Part shown: piece by piece, positions 24,501 through 33,181 of the stretch
Layout of the letters: each line of letters opens with the position of its first letter
Numbering within the stretch: the stretch's first letter is position 1
Assembly: GCA_017558145.1 (NCBI GenBank)
Contig: JAFYWF010000105.1
Span: 1 to 34,117, forward strand
Reading direction: 5' to 3'
DNA: 34,117 nt
Origin: Lachnospiraceae bacterium
Lineage (GTDB): Bacteria > Bacillota > Clostridia > Lachnospirales > Lachnospiraceae
Notes under the pieces: generated by a model
What the model was told of the DNA's origin: nothing
The model's database searches: none
The model's input: only the letters and a program-made list of their open reading frames with translations
Made by a program: the position numbers and the translations under genes

Positions 24501-26540
24501 ATGAGACCAGAATGGACAGATTTTGTAGGCGGCAAATGGGAAAGTGAAGTCAATGTAAGAGATTTCATCCAGAAAAACTATACTCCATATGACGGAGATG
24601 AGTCTTTCTTAGCAGGTCCTACACAGAACACAACAGATTTATGGGCACAGGTATTAGACTTATCTAAAAAGGAAAGAGAAGCAGGCGGAGTTCTTGATAT
24701 GGATACAAAAGTTGTTTCCACTATCGTATCTCACGGTCCTGGATACCTTGACAAATCCAAAGAAACTATCGTTGGTTTCCAGACAGACAAACCTTTCAAA
24801 CGTTCTATGCAGCCATACGGCGGTATCAGAATGGCTGAAAAAGCTTGTGCTGATAACGGATATACAGTAGATCCTGAAATCAGTGAATTCTTCTCTACAC
24901 ATAGAAAAACTCACAACGCAGGATGTTTCGATGCTTATACAGCTGACATGAGAGCTTGTCGTTCTTCTCACATTATCACAGGTCTTCCAGATGCTTACGG
25001 ACGTGGACGTATCATCGGTGACTATAGACGTATTGCTTTATACGGTATCGATAGATTAGTAGAAGACAAATTAGAACAGAAAGATTCTACAGGACGCGTT
25101 ATGACAGATGACGTTATCCGTCTTCGTGAAGAAATCTCTGAACAGATCGTAGCTTTAAAACAGATGAAAGAAATGGCAGCTTCTTATGGTTGTGATATTT
25201 CTAAACCAGCTACAAACGTACAGGAAGCTATCCAGGCTACTTACTTCGGATACCTTTCTGCAGTAAAAGAACAGAATGGTGCTGCTATGTCCCTTGGACG
25301 TACATCTACATTCCTTGATGTTTATGCTCAGAGAGACCTTAAGAATGGTACATTTACTGAAGAACAGATTCAGGAATTCGTTGACCATTTCGTAATGAAA
25401 TTAAGATTAATCAAATTTGCTCGTACACCAGAATACAACAACTTATTCGCTGGTGACCCAGTTTGGGTAACAGAATCCCTCGCTGGTGTTGGTGTTGACG
25501 GACGTCACATGGTAACAAAAATGACATTCCGTTACTTAAACACATTATCTAACTTAGGTGCTTCTCCAGAACCTAACTTAACAGTTCTCTGGTCTACAAG
25601 ATTACCAGAAAACTTCAAAAAATACTGTGCTAAGATGTCTATCCTTACATCTTCTATCCAGTACGAAAACGATGACTTAATGAGAGTAACTCATGCAGAC
25701 GATTACGCAATCGCTTGTTGTGTATCTTCCATGGTTGTTGGTAAACAGATGCAGTTCTTCGGAGCACGTGCTAACTTAGCTAAATGTTTACTTTACGCTA
25801 TGAACGGTGGTATCGACGAAGTTACTAAGAAACAGGTTGGACCAAGATACCGTAAAGTTGAAGGCGATGTATTAGACTTCGATGATATCATGCAGAAATA
25901 CACAGACATGATGGAATGGTTAGCAGAAGTTTATGTAAATACATTAAACGTTATCCACTACATGCATGACAAATATTGTTATGAAAGAGCTCAGATGGCT
26001 TTACATGACAGAGACGTATTCCGTTACTTCGCAACTGGTGTAGCTGGACTTTCCGTAGTAGCTGACTCCTTATCTGCTATTAAATACGCTACAGTTAAAC
26101 CAATCAGAGACGAAGATGGACTTATCGTTGACTTCGAAACAACTGGTGATTTCCCTAAATACGGTAATGACGATGACCGTGTAGACGACATCGCTCGTGA
26201 CCTTGTTAAGAGATTCATGACAATGATCAGAAGACATCACACATACAGAGATGGTTTCCCAACAACATCTATCTTAACTATTACTTCTAACGTAACTTAC
26301 GGTAAAGCTACAGGTAATACTCCAGATGGACGTAGAAAAGGACAGCCATTCGCTCCAGGTGCTAACCCAATGCACGGACGTGATACTCATGGTGCAGTAG
26401 CATCCTTATCTTCTGTATCTAAATTACCATTTAACCATGCACAGGACGGTATTTCTAATACATTTACTATCATTCCAGGTGCTCTTGGTAAAGAAGATCA
26501 GGTATTTGCTGGTGACATCGAAATCGATTTAAGCAAATAA
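24501..26540 (+). CDS. pflB: Pyruvate formate-lyase core subunit, lacking the glycyl-radical domain
   Basis: Pyruvate formate-lyase turns pyruvate and CoA into acetyl-CoA and formate in anaerobic fermentation. The 679-residue protein has the PFL domain with [25 protein letters not shown]-like [20 protein letters not shown], and the catalytic pair in [20 protein letters not shown] (Cys406, Cys407). It ends [20 protein letters not shown], where one-piece PflB (about 760 residues) goes on for about 80 residues with the glycyl-radical loop RVSGYAV. That loop is absent here. The missing part is encoded as a separate 79-residue protein at 26969, and 679 + 79 = 758. A frameshift is not the cause: both later genes have their own starts and ribosome sites. 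GGAGG lies about 10 nt before 24501. Codons are those of a highly expressed gene (many TTC, AAC, TAC). Confidence 0.95.
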   Translation: MRPEWTDFVGGKWESEVNVRDFIQKNYTPYDGDESFLAGPTQNTTDLWAQVLDLSKKEREAGGVLDMDTKVVSTIVSHGPGYLDKSKETIVGFQTDKPFKRSMQPYGGIRMAEKACADNGYTVDPEISEFFSTHRKTHNAGCFDAYTADMRACRSSHIITGLPDAYGRGRIIGDYRRIALYGIDRLVEDKLEQKDSTGRVMTDDVIRLREEISEQIVALKQMKEMAASYGCDISKPATNVQEAIQATYFGYLSAVKEQNGAAMSLGRTSTFLDVYAQRDLKNGTFTEEQIQEFVDHFVMKLRLIKFARTPEYNNLFAGDPVWVTESLAGVGVDGRHMVTKMTFRYLNTLSNLGASPEPNLTVLWSTRLPENFKKYCAKMSILTSSIQYENDDLMRVTHADDYAIACCVSSMVVGKQMQFFGARANLAKCLLYAMNGGIDEVTKKQVGPRYRKVEGDVLDFDDIMQKYTDMMEWLAEVYVNTLNVIHYMHDKYCYERAQMALHDRDVFRYFATGVAGLSVVADSLSAIKYATVKPIRDEDGLIVDFETTGDFPKYGNDDDRVDDIARDLVKRFMTMIRRHHTYRDGFPTTSILTITSNVTYGKATGNTPDGRRKGQPFAPGANPMHGRDTHGAVASLSSVSKLPFNHAQDGISNTFTIIPGALGKEDQVFAGDIEIDLSK

Positions 26541-26553
26541 TTTAATGATAACA

Positions 26554-26702
26554 GGGTCAAAAGCCCCAAATCACGATGTGCTTGCACGTGAGTGATTTGA
26601 AGGATTTTTGACCCGCACAATATGAGGATAAAAGCGGGGCTTATGCACCGCGATATCCGAATGTTGTGTAGGATTGTATGAGTGCAAAGCACGAAGCAAT
26701 CC
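26554..26702 (+). ncRNA. Three-hairpin structured intercistronic RNA between pflB and the small pfl genes
   Basis: Hairpin 1 (26554-26614) has stems GGGTCAAAA/TTTTGACCC and CAAATCAC/GTGATTTG plus a GTGC/GCAC tip, with AAGCCCC bulged out. Hairpin 2 (26616-26668) has CACAATAT/ATGTTGTG (one wobble), GGATA/TATCC and GCGG/CCGC, with GA opposite GA in one internal loop. Hairpin 3 (26671-26702) has GGATTG/CAATCC and GTGC-AAA-GCAC. The bulged AAGCCCC (26561-26567) is complementary to GGGGCTT (26636-26642) of hairpin 2, which allows a second fold. No T-run follows, so it is not a plain terminator. It could control how much of the two small proteins is made, protect mRNA ends, or be a repeat element; these are inferences. 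Confidence 0.55.
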
Positions 26703-26741
26703 GTTTATCAATTACTAAATAATATAAAAAGGACGTGCTAT

Positions 26742-26951
26742 ATGGACCAAAATAAAATGATTGAAGACTTAGTTGCTATGTTGGATTCCGGCATGAGCAA
26801 AGGAGTTGGACATATTAATGCAGATGTCAGAGATGATATCGAAGGTACAAAAGAAGTTCAGACCATGGGTTGTTCAGATTGTTCCAGAACACCATTGGCT
26901 TGCAGCGTTCCTACCCTTCATCAGGGATTAGATGACTATAGTAAACAGTAA
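26742..26951 (+). CDS. Small Cys-rich protein related to the N-terminal part of the glycyl-radical subunit
   Basis: The 69-residue protein (MDQNKMIEDLVAMLDSGMSK...) aligns with the first part of the next gene: IEDLVAMLDSGMSKGVGHINADV against [23 protein letters not shown], about half identical over 23 residues. After that the RVSGYAV radical loop is missing and the end is instead VQTMGCSDCSRTPLACSVP (Cys44, 47, 54; CX2CX6C), then a short charged tail. So it looks like a duplicated glycyl-radical subunit whose loop was replaced by a Cys module, perhaps a metal or redox site. Its place inside the pfl operon and its own ribosome site (AAAGGA, 8 nt) argue for a real gene. Possible roles are inhibitor, chaperone or oxygen-protection cap of the core; I know no name for it. 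Confidence 0.8.
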   Translation: MDQNKMIEDLVAMLDSGMSKGVGHINADVRDDIEGTKEVQTMGCSDCSRTPLACSVPTLHQGLDDYSKQ

Positions 26952-26968
26952 AATAGGAGGACAATACA

Positions 26969-27208
26969 ATGGCAAATGCAGCTCAGATCGACAACTTAGT
27001 TGCTTTATTAGATGGATATGCAACAAAAGGTGGTCATCATCTTAACGTAAACGTATTAAACAGAGAAACATTACTTGATGCTCAGCAGCATCCAGAAAAT
27101 TATCCACAGTTAACAATCCGTGTATCCGGATACGCTGTTAACTTCATTAAATTAACACCAGAACAGCAGAATGACGTTATCTCTCGTACATTCCATAATG
27201 CAGTTTAA
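26969..27208 (+). CDS. grcA: Separate glycyl-radical subunit of pyruvate formate-lyase (GrcA/YfiD-like)
   Basis: The 79-residue protein is the missing C-terminal domain of Pfl[36 protein letters not shown] with the radical glycine Gly54, and [19 protein letters not shown]. coli has a full-length PflB plus a spare part (YfiD/GrcA) that replaces the domain after oxygen cleavage; here the core has no such domain at all, so this subunit is required. AGGAGG lies about 8 nt before 26969, and the upstream small gene ends 17 nt before it. A perfect terminator follows. The radical would be put on Gly54 by the PflA encoded next. Confidence 0.92.
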   Translation: MANAAQIDNLVALLDGYATKGGHHLNVNVLNRETLLDAQQHPENYPQLTIRVSGYAVNFIKLTPEQQNDVISRTFHNAV

Positions 27209-27233
27209 TTTAAACTAATTTAATGTAATCTAT

Positions 27234-27264
27234 AAATACCGGCTCATATGAGCCGGTATTTTTT
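27234..27264 (+). terminator. Terminator of the pfl operon
   Basis: AAATACCGGCTC pairs with GAGCCGGTATTT around ATAT (27234-27261), a perfect palindrome, with TTTT after. It separates the pflB operon from pflA. Confidence 0.9.
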
Positions 27265-27317
27265 CTAAACATGTTCTTTATAATATGAATTATCTATGAT
27301 TATAATGTAAATATAAT

Positions 27318-27343
27318 TTGCGATATTCGCAATTGTTTATAAT
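27318..27343 (+). promoter_or_regulatory. Operator-like palindrome and -10 box upstream of pflA
   Basis: TTGCGATATTCGCAA (27318-27332) is a perfect 6-3-6 palindrome. A TATAAT (27338-27343) follows 5 nt later; the palindrome covers the -35 position, where the -35 itself is weak. This layout suggests a regulated promoter. The regulator is not known to me; the sequence is not the usual Rex or Fnr site. Confidence 0.5.
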
Positions 27344-27363
27344 TTAATTTGAGAGGAGATATT

Positions 27364-28122
27364 ATGCAAGGAAGAATTCACTCCTTAGAAAGTTTTGGAA
27401 CTGTTGATGGCCCCGGTGTACGTTATGTAGTTTTTGTTCAGGGTTGCCCTATGCGCTGTGCTTACTGCCATAACCCTGATACTTGGGAAATGAATGCCGG
27501 TGAACTAATGGAACCTTCTTATATTATCGAACAATATAAACGTAATATAGGTTTTTATAAAGACGGAGGTATTACCGTAACAGGTGGAGAACCATTAATG
27601 CAAGTAGATTTTCTGATTGACTTATTTACTTTAGCCAAACAGGAAAACATTCATACCTGTATTGACAGTTCTGGTATCGCCTACAATCCTAACAATGAGG
27701 AATGGGTAAAAAAATTAGATTATTTAATGACTTTAACAGATCTCGTTATGTTAGACATAAAACATATTGATCCTGAGAAACACAAAGAATTAACAGAACA
27801 ACCCAATACCAATATCTTAAAATTTGCAGAATATTTAGACAAAAAACAAGTACCTATGTGGATACGCCATGTGGTAGTTCCAGGAATTACTGATGACCCT
27901 GTGTATCTTGAAAAATTAGGATATTTTATTGGTGCATTTAAAAACTTAAAAGCTCTGGACATCCTTCCTTATCATGACATGGGTACTGTAAAGTACGAAA
28001 AATTAGGTTTAGAATATAAATTAAAAGATGTAAAACCTATGGAAAAATCCCGTGTTCCGGAACTCAAAAAACATGTATTAGACGGAATTAAGAAGCGTAG
28101 AATTGAATTAGGACTATTATAA
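27364..28122 (+). CDS. pflA: Pyruvate formate-lyase-activating enzyme (radical SAM)
   Basis: PflA removes a hydrogen atom from the radical glycine with a 5'-deoxyadenosyl radical made from SAM. The 252-residue protein has VQGCPMRCAYCHNPDTWEM (Cys28, 32, 35, CX3CX2C, 4Fe-4S site), YKDGGITVTGGEPLMQ (SAM binding) and DLVMLDIKHIDPEKH. Length is normal for PflA. It carries no extra ferredoxin domain, but a ferredoxin gene lies 109 nt behind it. The ATG at 27364 has AGAGGAG 5 nt upstream; the in-frame TTG at 27349 is too far up. It has a promoter of its own after the pfl terminator. Confidence 0.95.
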   Translation: MQGRIHSLESFGTVDGPGVRYVVFVQGCPMRCAYCHNPDTWEMNAGELMEPSYIIEQYKRNIGFYKDGGITVTGGEPLMQVDFLIDLFTLAKQENIHTCIDSSGIAYNPNNEEWVKKLDYLMTLTDLVMLDIKHIDPEKHKELTEQPNTNILKFAEYLDKKQVPMWIRHVVVPGITDDPVYLEKLGYFIGAFKNLKALDILPYHDMGTVKYEKLGLEYKLKDVKPMEKSRVPELKKHVLDGIKKRRIELGLL

Positions 28123-28161
28123 TATTCTTTTATTCGTCAAAAAAGTTTTTTAATTTTTCTA

Positions 28162-28176
28162 TTGTACAAAGTACAA
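28162..28176 (+). promoter_or_regulatory. Operator-like palindrome upstream of the ferredoxin gene
   Basis: TTGTACAAAGTACAA is a perfect 6-3-6 inverted repeat, like the TTGCGA-3-TCGCAA before pflA but with other inner bases. No good -10 lies at the right distance; TATAAG at 28192-28197 is the best guess. Confidence 0.35.
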
Positions 28177-28231
28177 AATTGTATTAAACTGTATAAGAAT
28201 AGGAACGAACTATAAAAAGGAGGATTTAACT

Positions 28232-28402
28232 ATGGCATACGTAATTAACGATTCTTGCGTAATGTGTGGCGCTTGTGAATCTCAGTGTCCAGTAGGAGCT
28301 ATCAAAGCCGGCGATGGAAAATATGAAATTGATGCAGACGCATGCATCAGCTGTGGTTCTTGTGCAGGCGGTTGTCCAGTAGGAGCTATCTGCGAAGAAT
28401 AA
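28232..28402 (+). CDS. Clostridial-type 2[4Fe-4S] ferredoxin
   Basis: The 56-residue protein has two cluster motifs: CVMCGACESQCPVGAI (Cys9, 12, 15, 19) and CISCGSCAGGCPVGAI (Cys38, 41, 44, 48), each CX2CX2CX3CP. This is a bacterial ferredoxin that carries electrons in the cytoplasm. Right behind pflA, it may supply the electron that PflA needs to cleave SAM, but general fermentation use is as likely. The start has AAGGAGG 8 nt upstream. A terminator hairpin lies 11 nt after the stop codon. Confidence 0.93.
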   Translation: MAYVINDSCVMCGACESQCPVGAIKAGDGKYEIDADACISCGSCAGGCPVGAICEE

Positions 28403-28413
28403 TCCAAAGAAGT

Positions 28414-28443
28414 AAAAGCATTCAAAATATTGAATGCTTTTTT
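28414..28443. terminator. Terminator of the ferredoxin gene
   Basis: AAAAGCATTC (28414-28423) pairs with GAATGCTTTT (28432-28441) and T-rich sequence follows. The stem is inside the last codons of the convergent coiled-coil gene. Confidence 0.8.
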
Positions 28444-28868
28444 CTTTTTCCCTCCCCTTGTTTTTTCCTGATATTTTGATCTAAAATTTTAAAATGTTTT
28501 TCCATTTGGTCCAAACGTTTATTTTCTTTTTCTTGTAATAATTCCCAATTTTTTAAATTTTGTTCTTCAAAATTTTTCCATCTATTTAATTCTGCTTCTT
28601 CTAATTTTTCCCATCGTCTTAATTCTTCCTCTTCATATAATTTTAATTCTTTTTTTAAAACCACATTATATTCCCTAATGGTATCTCGAATAGATTGCTT
28701 TACCATAAGTTTAATTAATCTATGTATTTTATCAGCTTTATCTTCTATTGTAACATTTGTATCTGTTTTCACTTTTCTTATGTCATCCATAATCAAACCA
28801 TTTTCTTCTTGCAATGGTATAATTACTCCCTTTTGATTATCAATTACCATGAATCGTTCTTGTTTCAT
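28422..28868 (-). CDS. Coiled-coil protein with 11-residue repeats, function unknown
   Basis: The 148-residue protein begins MKQERFMVIDNQKGVIIPLQ, then has a helical part and a run of about four 11-residue units: LRRWEKLEEAE, LNRWKNFEEQN, LKNWELLQEKE, NKRLDQMEKHF (about residues 83-126). Trp or Leu recurs at the same place in each unit; an 11-residue period gives a right-handed (hendecad) coiled coil. A basic tail (KKQGEGKRKKH) ends it. The likely domains are a small N-terminal part and an oligomerising rod; it may be a cytoskeletal or DNA-binding helper, and phage-related proteins sometimes have such rods, but nothing else phage-like is near. AAGGAG lies 6 nt before the ATG at 28868. Its 3' end overlaps the ferredoxin terminator. 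Confidence 0.75.
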   Translation of the reverse strand: MKQERFMVIDNQKGVIIPLQEENGLIMDDIRKVKTDTNVTIEDKADKIHRLIKLMVKQSIRDTIREYNVVLKKELKLYEEEELRRWEKLEEAELNRWKNFEEQNLKNWELLQEKENKRLDQMEKHFKILDQNIRKKQGEGKRKKHSIF

Positions 28869-28948
28869 ATATTCTCCTTCTTTCTTTTATATTAGATGTG
28901 ATTAACATAACTTAATACATTTCCTTTGACTCTATTATTTTAATAACA

Positions 28949-28982
28949 AAAAAGAGAATCACTTAATTGCAATCCTCTTTTG
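28949..28982 (-). terminator. Terminator after dnaB
   Basis: On the minus strand AAAAGAGGATTGC pairs with GTGATTCTCTTTT (with G-U pairs; 28981-28969 with 28962-28950), and a T-run follows. It ends the gdpP-rplI-dnaB transcript. Confidence 0.75.
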
Positions 28983-29018
28983 TATACTTTTCTTAATTTA
29001 ATTATTAGATAAATAGAC

Positions 29019-30377
29019 CTAACTTTCGCCCTGTTGATAATGATGATCTTTATTTGCAAATTTTGTATATTCAGGTAACCATACAAGTTCTACAGTACCA
29101 ATAGGACCATTTCTTTGCTTACCAATAATAATTTCTGAAATCCCCTTTTTATCAGAATCTTTATTATAATAATCATCTCGATAAATAAACATAATAACGT
29201 CTGCATCCTGCTCAATCGCTCCGGATTCACGAAGGTCAGACATCATTGGCCTCTTATCAGGTCTCTGCTCTACTGCACGACTCAACTGAGACAATGCTAA
29301 CACCGGAACATTTAATTCTCTTGCTAAAGATTTTAAAGAACGTGAAATTTCAGAAATTTCCTGTTGTCTGGATTCACTTCTTCCACTACCGGACATCAAC
29401 TGCAAGTAGTCAATAATAATCATTCTCAAATTATGTTCTAATTTAAATTTTCTACATTTACTTCTTAACTCAGATATACTAATACCTGCTGTATCATCAA
29501 TAATCAAATTTGAACGTCCGATAACTCCAGCACTTTCAATCAATTTTTCCCAATCAGAATCACTCAAAGTACCATTACGCAAATTTTGCGCATCTACATT
29601 AGACTCCAAAGAAAACATACGGTTTACCAGCTGTTCTTTTGACATTTCCAAACTAAAAATAGCAACCGTTTCGTTTAAACGAAAAGCCACATGCTGTGCA
29701 ATATTTAAAACAAACGCTGTTTTTCCCATGGACGGTCTGGCTGCAATTAATACCAAATCTGCAGGCTGCATACCCGAAGTTCTATAATCCAAATCTAAAA
29801 ATCCGGTAGCAACACCGGTAACTGAACCATCATTTTTAGAAGCCGCTTCGATTTTTTGCAAAGCATTCCTAACAACTTGACGTATTGGTACGAAATCCCC
29901 TGTATTTCTTTTTTGTACCAAATCAAAAATTCGTTTTTCGGCATCCTCTAATATAAACTCCATGCTTTCTTTTCCACTGTAACATAGGTTCTCTATTTCT
30001 TCATTTAAACGAATCATCTTTCTAAGAATAGATTTTTCCGAAACAATATTTGCATAGTAACGCACATTTGCCGACGTCGGAACCGCAGTAATAATATCAC
30101 GTATAAATTCCAAACTACTTACTTCCGTAGGCACATCTTTTTCTTTCAACTTATCCTGCAATGTTACTAAATCTACCGGTTTACCATTTTCATGCAATTC
30201 AACCATTGTTTCAAACACGATACCATACTGTTTATTATAAAAATCATCACCGGTTATGATTTCAGAAGCAACCATAATTGCATCTCTATCGATCATCATA
30301 GAACCAATCACCGATTGCTCCGCTTCTACACTATGTGGTAACACTCTTTTTATAATAGCTTCATCCAATGCTGCCAT
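29019..30377 (-). CDS. dnaB: Replicative DNA helicase DnaB
   Basis: The 452-residue protein has the N-terminal helical domain (PHSVEAEQSVIGSMMIDRDA; residues about 12-115), a linker helix, and a RecA-like domain from about residue 185. That domain has ARPSMGKTAF (Walker A, Lys219), IFSLEMSKEQLVNRM, LRMIIIDYLQLMSG (Walker B) and ALSQLSRAVEQRPDKRPMMS (helicase motif H4). The hexamer unwinds DNA at the replication fork. The start at 30377 has AAAGGG 7 nt upstream; the frame can begin further up at a TTG, but without a site. The gap to rplI is 60 nt. It is a normal length and intact. Confidence 0.96.
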   Translation of the reverse strand: MAALDEAIIKRVLPHSVEAEQSVIGSMMIDRDAIMVASEIITGDDFYNKQYGIVFETMVELHENGKPVDLVTLQDKLKEKDVPTEVSSLEFIRDIITAVPTSANVRYYANIVSEKSILRKMIRLNEEIENLCYSGKESMEFILEDAEKRIFDLVQKRNTGDFVPIRQVVRNALQKIEAASKNDGSVTGVATGFLDLDYRTSGMQPADLVLIAARPSMGKTAFVLNIAQHVAFRLNETVAIFSLEMSKEQLVNRMFSLESNVDAQNLRNGTLSDSDWEKLIESAGVIGRSNLIIDDTAGISISELRSKCRKFKLEHNLRMIIIDYLQLMSGSGRSESRQQEISEISRSLKSLARELNVPVLALSQLSRAVEQRPDKRPMMSDLRESGAIEQDADVIMFIYRDDYYNKDSDKKGISEIIIGKQRNGPIGTVELVWLPEYTKFANKDHHYQQGES

Positions 30378-30437
30378 TTTTTTCCCTTTCAAATAACTAT
30401 TTTTATCCTCAATAGTTACTAAGTCAAAATTCTTTTA

Positions 30438-30887
30438 TTATTTCATTTCCTGTACTTTTACAGTTAAAACACCTGTAACCTTTGGATGAAGTTTAATATT
30501 TACTTTGTAAACACCAAAATTTTTAATTGCTTCCTCTAACTGAATTTTTTTCTTATCAATTACAACGCCACACTGATCTTTGAATGCGGTTGCAATCTCT
30601 TTTGTAGAAACTGAACCGAAGGCTCTTCCACCTTCTCCTGCTTTCATTTTCACTACAACTTCTTTTGTTTCTAAATCTTTTGCCAAATTCTGTGCTGCTT
30701 CTAATATTTCCTGAGCAACTTTAGCTTCATTAGATTTTTGCAATTTTAAATCATTCAAATTTTTTGCAGTTGCTTCTACACCAATTTTTTTAGGCAAAAT
30801 ATAATTTCTTGCATATCCATCATTAGCTTCAATTATTTCTCCTTTTTTTCCTAATGTTTTTACATCCTGTAATAAAATTATTTTCAT
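30438..30887 (-). CDS. rplI: 50S ribosomal protein L9
   Basis: The 149-residue protein begins [20 protein letters not shown], then [20 protein letters not shown], the N-terminal L9 signature that binds 23S rRNA. A long connecting helix follows (about residues 40-75), then the C-terminal domain (about 80-149) ending in [14 protein letters not shown]. Length is typical. GGAG lies 9 nt upstream, inside the end of gdpP; the two coding regions are only 1 nt apart, so they are translated together. Confidence 0.97.
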   Translation of the reverse strand: MKIILLQDVKTLGKKGEIIEANDGYARNYILPKKIGVEATAKNLNDLKLQKSNEAKVAQEILEAAQNLAKDLETKEVVVKMKAGEGGRAFGSVSTKEIATAFKDQCGVVIDKKKIQLEEAIKNFGVYKVNIKLHPKVTGVLTVKVQEMK

Positions 30888-30888
30888 T

Positions 30889-32940
30889 TTATAATTCTCC
30901 TTCTTCTATCATTTCGTCCAAACAGTTCTTAATCTTTTGGATACCATCAGGTATGCTAATTCCCTCAAATTGACATCCGGCAATGGTCATATGACCGCCA
31001 CCACCTAAACGTTCTGTAATCATTTGAACATTTACCTCATCAATAGAACGCGCGGAAACATAGATTTTACCCTGATATTCTGTCAAAACAAAACTTGCTT
31101 TAATTCCTTTAATATTTAATAATTCATTAGCTGCTTGAGCACCTACAATAGTCGGACTTTCTAAATCGTCACTCTTACAAACACTAATAGCATAATCATC
31201 GCGATATATTTCAGCTTGACTTACCGCATCAGCCTTGGTTTTATATTCCAAAGCGTCGTCTCTGAATAATTTTCTAACACGTGTAACGTCCGCTCCACAT
31301 CTTCGTAAGAATGCCGCTGCCTCAAACGTTCTAACCCCTGTTTTACTCATGAAATTATTCGTATCAATCATAATACCGGAATACATACAATCAGCCTCAT
31401 CAGAACGAACTTTTACCCCATCATTGATATACTGTAAAATTTCAGATACCATCTCACAAGTTGAAGATGCATAAGCTTCTACATATGAAAGTGTAGCATT
31501 TTCAATCGTTTCCGATCCCTGTCTATGATGATCTAAAACTACAATAGATTTACATAGTTTTAACAACTCCGGACATTCGGTAAGACTAGGCTTATTCACA
31601 TCCACAACAACTAACACAGCATTGTTTGTAGGCAATTCCAAAGCCTGCATACTATTTACAATCATATCTGTTTCATAATTTTCATTATTCAAAAATAAAT
31701 CTACTAATGGTTTTACCGATGTGGTTGCCTGATTTAAAACAATGTGAGCTTTTCTATCTAAACTCTTAGCAATACGATATAATCCTACTGCAGCGCCAAA
31801 ACTATCTACATCTGCAATTCGATGTCCCATAATAATTACGGAATCTTTTGCAGAAATAATTTCTCTTAATGCATGAGCCTTAACTCTTGCCTTTACACGA
31901 GTACTCTTTTCTACTTGCTGACTCTTTCCTCCATAATAAGAAATCTTTTCCGGTGTTTTTACAACCGCTTGATCTCCTCCTCGTCCCAAAGCCAAATCCA
32001 CCGATGTTCTGGCAAACTCGTAATTTTGTGAATAAGTTAAACCACCCAAACCTATACCAATACTTACTGTAACTGCCATTTCATTTCCAATATTTACGGT
32101 TTTAACATCATCCATCAATTCAAAACGAGTACTTTGCAGCTGAGTTACAGCTTGTTTTCTCAATATAACCAGGTATTTATCTTTTTCAAGTTTTTTACAA
32201 ATTCCATCAACTGCAGCGATATATTTATTTACCTTACGATCAATCAAAGCCATTAGCAACGAACGACGTACTTCTTCAATACTTTCCAATGCTTCTTCAT
32301 AGTTGTCCAAATAAATCATCCCCACTGCCAAAGACTGGTTATCATTTTCCTGTAAAGCAATACGCAGTGCTGTTTCATCAAATAAATAAAAAGCAATTAA
32401 ATATCCATCATATCCATCCGGACGAATGATATCACTATTATGAGCCATTTCTTTTAGAGATATTTTTTTAATTTTAGCTGTATACTCTCCTGTATCTAAA
32501 GAAATTGCTATACTTGCCTCTTTATCTTCAGCAAGTAATTTATGAACATTAACTTCCGGGAAAATAGAAGTAATGGGTTTTAAATATCCTTTGTCTTTTT
32601 GAATATTTTGTTCAAAAATTTTGTTACTCCAAATAATTCTTCCACTCTCATCTAACAAAGCATATGGAAGTTCCAGTTCACGAAGCAACTGTCTTTGAAT
32701 CTGTCCATATTCTGTGGCGAAACTTACCAATTCATTTAAAATCACTGCCTTATTTCTCAAATACAAATACAAGGTAATGGCAAAATACAACAAAACGAAA
32801 CAGGATAAGATTAGTCCTGCTCGGTAATCCAACAAATAAATAAAAAGATTTACAATTGCAAGTACTATTCCAAGGTATACCGGTACATTCAAATATGTCC
32901 GAAACGCACCTTTAATTCTAATCTTAGTTTTATTCTTCAT
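30889..32940 (-). CDS. gdpP: Cyclic-di-AMP phosphodiesterase GdpP
   Basis: It breaks down the second messenger c-di-AMP, which controls osmotic and wall homeostasis. The 683-residue protein has two membrane helices (about residues 16-62), a PAS-like domain (about 75-160; [20 protein letters not shown]), a degenerate GGDEF domain (about 200-340), a DHH domain with [23 protein letters not shown] and VLDHHRQG (metal site), and a DHHA1 domain ending with [13 protein letters not shown]. The order is the classical one for GdpP. GGAG lies 7 nt before the ATG at 32940. It heads the gdpP-rplI-dnaB operon, with a strong promoter at 33020-33048. All key motifs are present. Confidence 0.95.
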   Translation of the reverse strand: MKNKTKIRIKGAFRTYLNVPVYLGIVLAIVNLFIYLLDYRAGLILSCFVLLYFAITLYLYLRNKAVILNELVSFATEYGQIQRQLLRELELPYALLDESGRIIWSNKIFEQNIQKDKGYLKPITSIFPEVNVHKLLAEDKEASIAISLDTGEYTAKIKKISLKEMAHNSDIIRPDGYDGYLIAFYLFDETALRIALQENDNQSLAVGMIYLDNYEEALESIEEVRRSLLMALIDRKVNKYIAAVDGICKKLEKDKYLVILRKQAVTQLQSTRFELMDDVKTVNIGNEMAVTVSIGIGLGGLTYSQNYEFARTSVDLALGRGGDQAVVKTPEKISYYGGKSQQVEKSTRVKARVKAHALREIISAKDSVIIMGHRIADVDSFGAAVGLYRIAKSLDRKAHIVLNQATTSVKPLVDLFLNNENYETDMIVNSMQALELPTNNAVLVVVDVNKPSLTECPELLKLCKSIVVLDHHRQGSETIENATLSYVEAYASSTCEMVSEILQYINDGVKVRSDEADCMYSGIMIDTNNFMSKTGVRTFEAAAFLRRCGADVTRVRKLFRDDALEYKTKADAVSQAEIYRDDYAISVCKSDDLESPTIVGAQAANELLNIKGIKASFVLTEYQGKIYVSARSIDEVNVQMITERLGGGGHMTIAGCQFEGISIPDGIQKIKNCLDEMIEEGEL

Positions 32941-33019
32941 ATTTCATCTCCACCTGTCATTTTCTTAACAGTATATATGTACAAATAGGAATTTCTTCCA
33001 CTAATCAATAGATTGAATT

Positions 33020-33048
33020 ATTATACCACGAATAAAAAAACTAAGCAA
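33020..33048 (-). promoter_or_regulatory. Promoter of the gdpP-rplI-dnaB operon
   Basis: On the minus strand TTGCTT (33048-33043), 17 nt, then perfect TATAAT (33025-33020). It faces gdpP with a leader of about 70 nt. The rest of 32941-33181 holds the leader and AT-rich DNA before the HAD gene. Confidence 0.8.
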
Positions 33049-33181
33049 TTTTTTTACCCGTCACCATTTTCCTTAAAATAACAGCATTCTTTTCTATCTT
33101 GCTTTATTTTACCATCTTGTGTACACTTAGGAACGAGTCTAAACACAAAACAATTATATCAGTATTATAATCGGAGGGAAA

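Noticed and set aside
24501..26540. Split pflB as a sequencing error or simple frameshift
   Set aside because: The radical domain is 430 nt away, has its own ATG and AGGAGG, and hairpins and another gene lie between; a frameshift cannot give this.
32941..33181. Promoter of the HAD gene with TATAAT at about 33166
   Set aside because: The TATAAT is nearly joined to the ribosome site and no -35 is present, so the start would lie inside the ribosome site.
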